Shown: piece by piece, positions 12,351-18,743 of the stretch | Position numbering within the stretch: position 1 is the first letter of the stretch | Layout of the letters: the number at the start of each line of letters is the position of its first letter | Source of the DNA: a bacterium | GTDB taxonomy: Bacteria > UBA9089 > CG2-30-40-21 > SBAY01 | Direction of reading: 5' to 3' | NCBI GenBank assembly: GCA_030018635.1 | Contig: JASEHU010000009.1 | Location: forward strand, 1-18,743 | DNA length: 18,743 bases | Notes under the pieces: generated by a model | What the model was told of the DNA's origin: nothing | The model's input: the letters and a program-made list of their open reading frames with translations, nothing else | Databases searched by the model: none | Position numbers and translations under genes: made by a program

Positions 12351-15326
12351 ATGACTAACTTATTTTTATTTGCCGGATTAGCCATATTTTTGAGCTGGCT
12401 AATAATTTATTACCTGAAAACTAAGGATACAATTAAGTGGTGTGATTGGATAGCTGAAAACGGGGTGATACTCATTGCCTTTATTATTCCACTCTACTTT
12501 GACATCCACCTTTATTCTACCTTTGACTTGAGTAAGGTAGGATTAATGTATATTCTTAGCTTAATCATATTACTTGCCTGGCTTATAAAAATGGTCCTGA
12601 CTCAAAATTATAAATCCATTTCTACCCCTATTAATCTGGCGGTCTTAGGATTCTTTGCCTCTATGATTATTTCAACCGTTTTTTCTATGAACCCAATGAT
12701 GAGTTTAATAGGAACCTATAAACGCTATGAAGGTTTAACCGCTATTACCTGCTATATTATTCAGTTTTTCGTGATTATCAATTTTATCAATACCAAACTT
12801 AAACTTTACCGACTCATAAAGGCCATAATTTATGCCGGATTAGCCTCTTCATGCTATGGTATGATTCAGCATTTTGGAAAAGACCCATTAAGTTGGGAGT
12901 CGTGGAATCCCTGGCGAATTATTGCCAATTTTGGTAATCCCGTTTTTTATTCTGCTTATGCAGAAATGGTAATTTTAGTAGGCTTAGGGATGTATCTTTA
13001 TGTTCAAGGGACAGAAAGTCGTGGTAAGAAGGTAATGGGTATGCCCTCTAAACCTACGGTTAAAATCAAGAAAAAGAAGAAGAAAATAGCGGAAAAACCT
13101 GATAATGTTAATCTTCCCTCCGATAACCAGATGGCACTTCTGTGGCGTTGGATATATGCTATTAAAACTGGGATTGTTATGATTTATTTTGCCACTCATT
13201 TCAATACTATTTCAGCCCCAATAACCTTAGGAGAACCTAATCCATCTTTTTGGGTTGCTTATTCACCATTAATGATGTGGTTAACTTACATAATCATTAG
13301 TATTATCTTCCTAAGTATCTCTTTTACCAAAGAAAAAAATCCCTTTTGGTTACTCATCTATGAACTATGTCTATTTATTGGGTTTTTCTCATTTAATTTC
13401 TTCGAGGTTTCTATTCAATATTGGGCGGTATTAGTCTGCTATCTATTGGTTTGTTTAGGATATATAATCTTTATCACCTTGCCTATATCTTCTTTTGGAA
13501 TACCGTTTATTTATGGAAGTATTGTCTGTTTAACCTTTTATGGTTTTTGTCATTGTAACACCCGAGGTGCATATATTGGACTATTTTTAGGCTTATTATT
13601 CTTTTTAATTATGATAATCTCTAACAAACAGATTGTTAAATATAAAAACAGGTTAATTCCATTAGGAATAGCACTCTTGTTGATATTTATCAAGTTTAAT
13701 TTTTTAATTCCAGAAACCTCTGTCATTACCCGATTTACTACAGAATTATTCTCTTTGGGCAAACCTAAAACCACAATTGAAGAAAAAATTAACACGGAAA
13801 AAAAAGAACCAATCCCAGAAAAGACCTTTTATCCACAACCTGTTCCAAGAAAAGTTGATCTGCCAATTCCTGGTATAACAGCTACCTTCTTAACCTATGA
13901 ACACTTAGAAATAAAAACAGTTCTGGGACCCAAAGTAGTAATCAAATTACCATGGAGGGCTTATATCTGGGGAAGTGTCATAGCTAATATGAAAGATGAT
14001 CTGACGTGTTTCTTAGTGGGTGCAGGACCTGATACTATGGGATTTATATTTCCTAAATATGTCTATTCTATCTTACCCCCTGAGGTGAAAGGACCGGTAG
14101 AATTTGAAGACCGGGCACATAATGATATCTGTGACACCCTTTCAGCCAGGGGAACAATAGGATTAGTTATTTATGCCTGGTTAATATTGGCCTTCTTTTT
14201 AACCGGTATTAGATATTATTTAAAAACAGAAGGGCATGGAAAATTTATTATTTTAGGGCTTATGTGCTCTGTCTTAGGATTTCTTGGGCAGAATTTGGTT
14301 AGTTTTGGGGTAACCCCGTTATCCTCCGGCTTCTGGATATTATTAGGAACAACGATGGCTGGAGGAAGAATATTCCTTCAAGCTCAAACTCAACAACCTG
14401 ATAAATATCAGGAGCAAAAAATACAACTAAAGAACCAATCAACCAAATTAATCCTTTCTTTTACCATCATAGGAATAATTATTCTTCTCATCTACCTTAC
14501 CGTGAGGACTTATAAGGCTGATAACCTTTATAAAAACGGTACTGTCTGGCTACATCGTGGGGATATGGATAATGCCATTGCTATGTATGAGCAGGCAATT
14601 AAACTACATCCGTATGAGGTTAGATACCGGGATGAATGTAATCGTCTTTATGTAGAAAAGGCAAGGAATACCTATGACCCTGTCTGGATTCAAAAAGCAA
14701 ATAAAGGGGCTCATGAACTACTTGAACTTACCTCTTATAAACATAGTAATGCCTATTTTACCTTAGCCATCGCTAAATACATCGAAGGGGCAAAAACCGG
14801 TCAAGAATCTTTAATAAATGAAGCCATTAAATTTTATAAAAAGGCAGTGAGTATAAACCCATTTTTAGCCGATGCCTATAACAATCTTGGGGTAATATAT
14901 ACTCAGAGGAATATGCTCGATGAGGCGGCGGCGGTTTTTAAACTGGCATATCGTCTTAATACAAATCATATTGGCGCCTTAGAGAATTTAACCCGAATCT
15001 TTTTAAATAAACAAGACTATGAAAATGCTGCCTTAGTCTTTGAAGAAATATTATCTTCACATCCTAAATATAAAACTCAAGAAATACTCAATGCATTAGG
15101 AATGATTTATGCTAATAGTGGGCAGATTGATAAGGTAATTACTAAATGTAAAAAGATTATAGAATTAGACCCAACAAATACAATCGCTTATGAAAATTTA
15201 GGCTATATGTATTATCAGCAAGGGAATCTTAAAGAGGCTAAAGAGTTGTTTAATAAAATACTGCAACTTGACCCAAATAATGCCAAGGCTATGCAAATGC
15301 TTAGGGCTATATCCTTATCAAGGTAA
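12351..15326 (+). CDS. O-antigen ligase/polymerase-like membrane protein with C-terminal TPRs (paralogue 1)
   Basis: The 991-aa inner-membrane protein has about a dozen hydrophobic segments from residue 1 to about 715. A lysine-rich loop (KIKKKKKKIAEK, about 235-248) interrupts the helices. The family signature of Wzy/WaaL polymerases is in a region around DRAHNDICDTLSARG (about 586-600), preceded by a large polar loop (about 475-560), the likely periplasmic catalytic loop. After the last helix, residues about 725-990 form TPR repeats (NAIAMYEQAIKLHP; EAIKFYKKAVSINPFLADAYNNLGVIY; EAAAVFKLAYRLN; EAKELFNKILQLDPNNAKA). Such fusions ligate or polymerise polysaccharide on lipid carriers, or glycosylate pilin-type proteins. 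A GAGGAGG ribosome site lies before ATG. It is followed by a paralogue in tandem. Confidence 0.83.
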   Translation: MTNLFLFAGLAIFLSWLIIYYLKTKDTIKWCDWIAENGVILIAFIIPLYFDIHLYSTFDLSKVGLMYILSLIILLAWLIKMVLTQNYKSISTPINLAVLGFFASMIISTVFSMNPMMSLIGTYKRYEGLTAITCYIIQFFVIINFINTKLKLYRLIKAIIYAGLASSCYGMIQHFGKDPLSWESWNPWRIIANFGNPVFYSAYAEMVILVGLGMYLYVQGTESRGKKVMGMPSKPTVKIKKKKKKIAEKPDNVNLPSDNQMALLWRWIYAIKTGIVMIYFATHFNTISAPITLGEPNPSFWVAYSPLMMWLTYIIISIIFLSISFTKEKNPFWLLIYELCLFIGFFSFNFFEVSIQYWAVLVCYLLVCLGYIIFITLPISSFGIPFIYGSIVCLTFYGFCHCNTRGAYIGLFLGLLFFLIMIISNKQIVKYKNRLIPLGIALLLIFIKFNFLIPETSVITRFTTELFSLGKPKTTIEEKINTEKKEPIPEKTFYPQPVPRKVDLPIPGITATFLTYEHLEIKTVLGPKVVIKLPWRAYIWGSVIANMKDDLTCFLVGAGPDTMGFIFPKYVYSILPPEVKGPVEFEDRAHNDICDTLSARGTIGLVIYAWLILAFFLTGIRYYLKTEGHGKFIILGLMCSVLGFLGQNLVSFGVTPLSSGFWILLGTTMAGGRIFLQAQTQQPDKYQEQKIQLKNQSTKLILSFTIIGIIILLIYLTVRTYKADNLYKNGTVWLHRGDMDNAIAMYEQAIKLHPYEVRYRDECNRLYVEKARNTYDPVWIQKANKGAHELLELTSYKHSNAYFTLAIAKYIEGAKTGQESLINEAIKFYKKAVSINPFLADAYNNLGVIYTQRNMLDEAAAVFKLAYRLNTNHIGALENLTRIFLNKQDYENAALVFEEILSSHPKYKTQEILNALGMIYANSGQIDKVITKCKKIIELDPTNTIAYENLGYMYYQQGNLKEAKELFNKILQLDPNNAKAMQMLRAISLSR

Positions 15327-15436
15327 GTGAAAAGTGAAAAACTAAAAGTGAAAAGTGAAAAAATCAAGGTAAGTGAAAAGTGAAAAACGGATTCTTCTAT
15401 AATTTTTTCACTTTTCACTTTTCACTTTTCACTTTT
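15317..15436. repeat. Tandem duplication and AAGTGAAA hairpin in the inter-paralogue spacer
   Basis: A 26-bp sequence starting ATCAAGGTAAGTG occurs at 15317-15342 and 15363-15388; the first copy includes the stop codon of the upstream gene. Tandem AGTGAAA units on the left pair with tandem TTTTCACT units on the right (15403-15436), giving a long hairpin immediately before the ribosome site of the next gene. Confidence 0.7.
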
Positions 15437-15456
15437 AAAGGGAGACAATAGCGTAA

Positions 15457-18258
15457 ATGGAAAAAGTCAGTATCCTGAAGTGGTGTAAAATAATAATCAC
15501 CCTTACCCTGAGCATATTAATTTTATCCACCCCTTCTTTTCTTCAACCCTTTATTACCCGCACCCCTATTTACCTCGGATATTTTTTAGCCTACCTGTTC
15601 AATCTATTTATATTATTGGTGAGTTTAATCATAAAGGATATTCTTGTTAACGGCTTACCAAACCTCTGCGATAAAATAATACGCGGTATTCTTATTCTCA
15701 TAGTGATTATTATTCCTATCTTTTTTTGGCTTCCCTTGTATGATACTTTTGACTTAGGCAAATTAACTATACTCTACACCCTGAGTTTAATCATTCTGGG
15801 ATTATGGTTAATAAAGGCTATTGCCTCTAAAGAGGTTAAACTTTGTCGAACACCACTTGATATCCCTATTTTAGTCTACTTAGGAATTCACATCGTCGCT
15901 ACGCTTACCTCGGTAAGTCCTACTATCAGTCTATTTGGTTTTTATAAACGATACGAAGGACTCTTTCCCATTACTAATTATCTATTTTTATTTTATGTTG
16001 TAGTTAATTTTATGAATACCCCAAGATTGATTACCCGATTAATCAAAACAATAATTATGGTCGCAGTCATTATTGCCATTTATGGGATTTTTCAACATTC
16101 TGGTTATGACCCTTTCAAATGGAGTTTTTCTGCTAAAGATCGGGTTTTTGGAACATTTGGCAATCCTGTGTTTTTCTCGGCTTATCTTATTATGATAATA
16201 CCGTTAGGGTTGGCTATGTTTCTCTTAAAAGAAACACAACCTGCTCTTCCTTTAAATATGCCCTTCCCTGATTTCAAAAAGGAGCATAATGTTAATCCAA
16301 AAAAGAAGACAAGAAAAAAGAAGGGAGGTCGGGAGGACTATTCTCCTTCTAATGAATGGTTTTTAACCTGGCAAAAGATAATTAATAACTGGAAAAATTC
16401 CTGGATGATTTTAGTGAATAGACTAAGTCCCTGGTGGTATATGCTCAGCATTATTATACTCTTTATTTGCTTTGTGTTTACCAAGGGCCGGGCAACAACT
16501 ATAGGTTTTGGGGTTGGAATGTTTGTTTTTTATTTGATTGTTTATGGTTTAATCTTTTCTCTTAGATTTTATGGCACAGTTATTTTCTGTACCCTTTTAG
16601 GATTTATGCTCATAATTAAATATTTATCCCCGACACATCTAATCGCTCTATTGACAGGAGGTGTTTTTGTTGGACTTTCTTTCTTTGGTCCATTAATCTT
16701 TAAGACAAAATGGGTTATTAAAAATAAAGGACAGACCATAATATTAGCGGTGGTGTTAATTGGTATCACTACCTATTATAATACGAAGGCAGAAACCTCG
16801 GTTATTAATCGACTTATAGGAACGATAATAAAAACAGAGGCAACGACCCAAGGGTCAACGACTCAAGGGGCAACGACTCAAGAGTCAATGACTCAAGTTA
16901 CGACTACGCAAGAGAAAAAAGAGGAATTAGATGTCAAGGATAGCATTCAGCCGGCACTCCCTGTTCCAGAAATAAAATTTACCGGTGGGGCACAAGAGGA
17001 AAGGGTTAGCCTCTGGAAATCTACCTTCAAAATAATCGTTAAAGACACTAAAAATCTCCTTATTGGCATAGGATTAGATACACTCCAATTAATGAACATT
17101 GGCACAGATAAGGCTCATAATGATATCTTAGATGTAACTGTTACTCGAGGAGTAATTGGTCTGAGCATATATTTTTGGGTATTGCTCACCTATCTGGTGA
17201 TTAGTTTAAAGGCGGCTTTTCACCAGCAGGATATGAATAAGAGATTGTTGCTCGGTTCCTTTGTTGCCTGTGAAATTGGGTATTTGATTCAAAATCAATT
17301 CAGTTTTGGATTGGTAACCATCCTTTTACTTTTCTGGATGGTTATGGGCATGACTATGGTCATACTCAATCTACAGATACAACCTGTCAAACGCTCTATT
17401 CCTACGCCTCGAATTAAAAGTTTGTTTGTTCGAGGTAGTCTCTATGTATTAATTCTGGGGATGCTTCCTGTATTAATCTATCTTGTGTTTCGGCCTTTCA
17501 TTGCTGATAGTCAATATCGGAAGGGATTTGATTTTGTAGAAAAGCATAAATATGCTGAGGGTGTTCCCGGGTTAGAAAAGGCGGTTAAAACCTTTCCTTA
17601 TGAAAATTGCTATTGGAAGGTTTTAAATAGTATTTATGTCGAGCGGGCAAATAATGACCCTGTGGAAAGGAAGATGTGGGTTAAAAAGGCTATCGAGGGC
17701 TCAAACTGGCTGCTGGCACTTATTCCTGAGGATACCGGCTCTTATTTTAATATGGGTATGGCTTATTCATTAGATGGAGATACAACAAAGGCAATTTCTT
17801 CCTATAAAAAGGCATTGGAATTATCCCCTGACCATACAGATGCCCTGAATAATCTGGCTACTGTTTATGCCAATATGCAAAAATATAAAGATTCTGAAGA
17901 GTTATTTAAAAAAGTTCTTAAAATCAATCCAAATCATACCTCAGCCAAAAATAATCTTATTCAACTTTATAAAATACAAAGGAAAGATAACGAGGTGGCT
18001 AAATTAGATGCTGATTATCTCAAACAAAGGCATATTCAATTAACTAAGGAATATTATGAAAAAGGTGATATAGATAAGGCTATTTCCGAGATTAAAAAGG
18101 TCCTTGCCATAGACCCTACGGATGTCCAATCTCTCCGCAATCTTGGCTCTTTTTACATGTTGAAAAAAAGATACAAAGAGGCAAAGATTGAATTTAATAA
18201 GATACTTGAGTATGACTCAAATGATAGTTATGCTAAGCAAATGCTTAAAAATTTGTAG
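15457..18258 (+). CDS. O-antigen ligase/polymerase-like membrane protein with C-terminal TPRs (paralogue 2)
   Basis: The 933-aa product has the same architecture as its upstream neighbour: hydrophobic segments through about residue 675, a lysine-rich loop (NPKKKTRKKKGG, about 279-290), KGRATTIGFGVGMF (about 343-356), and the ligase signature DKAHNDILDVTVTRG (about 549-563). The large loop before the signature contains a low-complexity run of TTQ units (about 465-487). Residues about 685-933 are TPRs (KAISSYKKALELSPDHTDALNNLATVY; DSEELFKKVLKINPNHTSAKNNL; KAISEIKKVLAIDPTDVQSLRNLG; EAKIEFNKILEYD). The two genes are clearly paralogues but divergent. They may act on different acceptors or chains. 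GGGAG lies upstream of ATG at somewhat long spacing. Confidence 0.83.
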   Translation: MEKVSILKWCKIIITLTLSILILSTPSFLQPFITRTPIYLGYFLAYLFNLFILLVSLIIKDILVNGLPNLCDKIIRGILILIVIIIPIFFWLPLYDTFDLGKLTILYTLSLIILGLWLIKAIASKEVKLCRTPLDIPILVYLGIHIVATLTSVSPTISLFGFYKRYEGLFPITNYLFLFYVVVNFMNTPRLITRLIKTIIMVAVIIAIYGIFQHSGYDPFKWSFSAKDRVFGTFGNPVFFSAYLIMIIPLGLAMFLLKETQPALPLNMPFPDFKKEHNVNPKKKTRKKKGGREDYSPSNEWFLTWQKIINNWKNSWMILVNRLSPWWYMLSIIILFICFVFTKGRATTIGFGVGMFVFYLIVYGLIFSLRFYGTVIFCTLLGFMLIIKYLSPTHLIALLTGGVFVGLSFFGPLIFKTKWVIKNKGQTIILAVVLIGITTYYNTKAETSVINRLIGTIIKTEATTQGSTTQGATTQESMTQVTTTQEKKEELDVKDSIQPALPVPEIKFTGGAQEERVSLWKSTFKIIVKDTKNLLIGIGLDTLQLMNIGTDKAHNDILDVTVTRGVIGLSIYFWVLLTYLVISLKAAFHQQDMNKRLLLGSFVACEIGYLIQNQFSFGLVTILLLFWMVMGMTMVILNLQIQPVKRSIPTPRIKSLFVRGSLYVLILGMLPVLIYLVFRPFIADSQYRKGFDFVEKHKYAEGVPGLEKAVKTFPYENCYWKVLNSIYVERANNDPVERKMWVKKAIEGSNWLLALIPEDTGSYFNMGMAYSLDGDTTKAISSYKKALELSPDHTDALNNLATVYANMQKYKDSEELFKKVLKINPNHTSAKNNLIQLYKIQRKDNEVAKLDADYLKQRHIQLTKEYYEKGDIDKAISEIKKVLAIDPTDVQSLRNLGSFYMLKKRYKEAKIEFNKILEYDSNDSYAKQMLKNL

Positions 18259-18265
18259 GTGTTTA

Positions 18266-18362
18266 GCCACAGAGGTCACAGAGAACGCAGAGCACAAAAG
18301 AATAAAGACAGAGTTAAAAGATTTTCCTTATAATTCTCTATGAACTCTGTGTTCTCTGTGGC
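18266..18362. terminator. CACAGAG-type hairpin after paralogue 2, possible terminator
   Basis: GCCACAGAGGTCACAGAG (18266-18283) pairs with 18345-18362 with only two adjacent mismatches, leaving a 61-nt AT-rich loop. There is no T-tract directly after the stem, so termination is uncertain. It belongs to the same class as the other spacer hairpins. Confidence 0.45.
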
Positions 18363-18562
18363 AAATTATTAAATTATCTGTGTAATCTGCGAAATCTGTG
18401 GATATATTTTCCCTTTATTACACTCTGAACGCTTACAGAAATAGGTTTATCGATAGAAACAAAATTTGGAATAGAACACGGATTAACACGGATAAAACGG
18501 ATTTTTTATTTTTTACCCATTCAATCCGCTTTGTGATACTCTAAATTTCGTGCAAAAATTAG
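18363..18562. repeat. Spacer with ACACGGAT direct repeats
   Basis: The words AACACGGATTAACACGGATA and AAACGGATTTTTTATT (18475-18507) are imperfect direct repeats, followed by a partly inverted CAATCCGC. ATCTGTGTAATCTGCGAAATC (near 18375-18395) is a similar direct repeat. No gene is visible on either strand. Confidence 0.5.
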
Positions 18563-18591
18563 TTGACAGAGTTAAATAGATGTGATAAAAT
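18563..18591 (+). promoter_or_regulatory. Sigma-70-type promoter for the last gene
   Basis: TTGACA (18563-18568), a 17-bp spacer and TAAAAT (18586-18591) precede the ATG at 18618 by 26 bp. Confidence 0.75.
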
Positions 18592-18617
18592 GTTTAAAAC
18601 GATATTGGAGGAAGAAT

Positions 18618-18743
18618 ATGCCTACAGCAGTAGAAATAAGAAGCAGATTACAAGATGTATTTGCAGAGCCTCAGGCAAGGATATTGTCCGAAGTAATAGT
18701 TTCTGCTTATGATGAACTTGTGAAAGTAAGTGATTTTAATGAA
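18618..18743 (+). CDS. Start of an uncharacterised protein, cut by window edge
   Basis: The frame opens at ATG 18618 after GGAGGAAG (18607-18614) and stays open for 42 codons to the window end (MPTAVEIRSRLQDVFAEPQA, then RILSEVIVSAYDELVKVSDF). From memory this opening recurs in small proteins of environmental bacteria and archaea that continue with long heptad-repeat coiled coils; too little is present to verify. It has its own consensus promoter, so it is independent of the TPR genes. Confidence 0.8.
   Translation, partial: MPTAVEIRSRLQDVFAEPQARILSEVIVSAYDELVKVSDFNE

Noticed and set aside
1..18743. CRISPR array
   Set aside because: No regularly spaced direct repeats with unique spacers; the direct repeats present are few and are hairpin words or MITE ends.

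Overview
The window is bacterial, AT-rich and gene-dense. Two large inner-membrane O-antigen-ligase/polymerase-like proteins with TPR tails suggest a Gram-negative cell envelope. The housekeeping genes (yqeK, rsfS, tRNA-Ala, dtd, a glyoxalase-II-like hydrolase, xerD-type recombinase) are ordinary bacterial ones. Base composition, self-complementary intergenic repeats and gene mix are reminiscent of uncultured anaerobic candidate phyla, but I cannot name the taxon from sequence alone.

Layout. (i) 1-4845, minus strand: an integron-like module. Reading on the minus strand it has a consensus promoter, a tyrosine recombinase gene that has lost nearly all of its catalytic domain, a cluster of four 9-bp inverted repeats, a GC-rich multi-branched inverted repeat, a two-gene segment (seven-helix membrane protein plus FAD oxidoreductase), an attC-like hairpin, and an uncharacterised gene that runs off the window. 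That last gene is disrupted near position 49 by the end of a small transposable element. (ii) 4846-5424: a hairpin repeat, a frameshifted ABC-ATPase remnant and the yqeK promoter. (iii) 5425-6708: yqeK, rsfS and tRNA-Ala(GGC), the chromosomal backbone. (iv) 6709-10117: a second accessory patch directly after the tRNA 3' end. It holds a DUF4145-like remnant split by a 158-bp MITE, an attC-like site, a methyltransferase plus NotI-like endonuclease pair, a second attC-like site, and a gene remnant with ATA where a start codon is expected. (v) 10118-12231: dtd, overlapping MBL hydrolase, and xerD. (vi) 12351-18258: two tandem paralogous Wzy/WaaL-like TPR proteins. (vii) 18563-18743: promoter and start of another gene.

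The main observation is that three attC-like sites (1386-1469 minus, 7237-7317 plus, 9818-9910 plus) share one architecture: a 7-nt outer box, 1 nt, an 11-bp perfect stem, an inner hairpin with a TTC loop, the second stem arm, 5 nt (RGAAC), and a second outer box close to GTTATAC. The DNA between sites behaves as cassettes. The restriction-modification segment begins with TTATACGCAATGCCGTG and ends with the inverted form of the same sequence carrying two substitutions. The membrane/FAD segment does likewise with TTATCTGC..TTGCGGGC. Matched, cassette-specific ends of this kind are what mobile integron cassettes would have. The spacing and the R boxes do not fit canonical attC, so this looks like a divergent integron-like system whose local recombinase has decayed.
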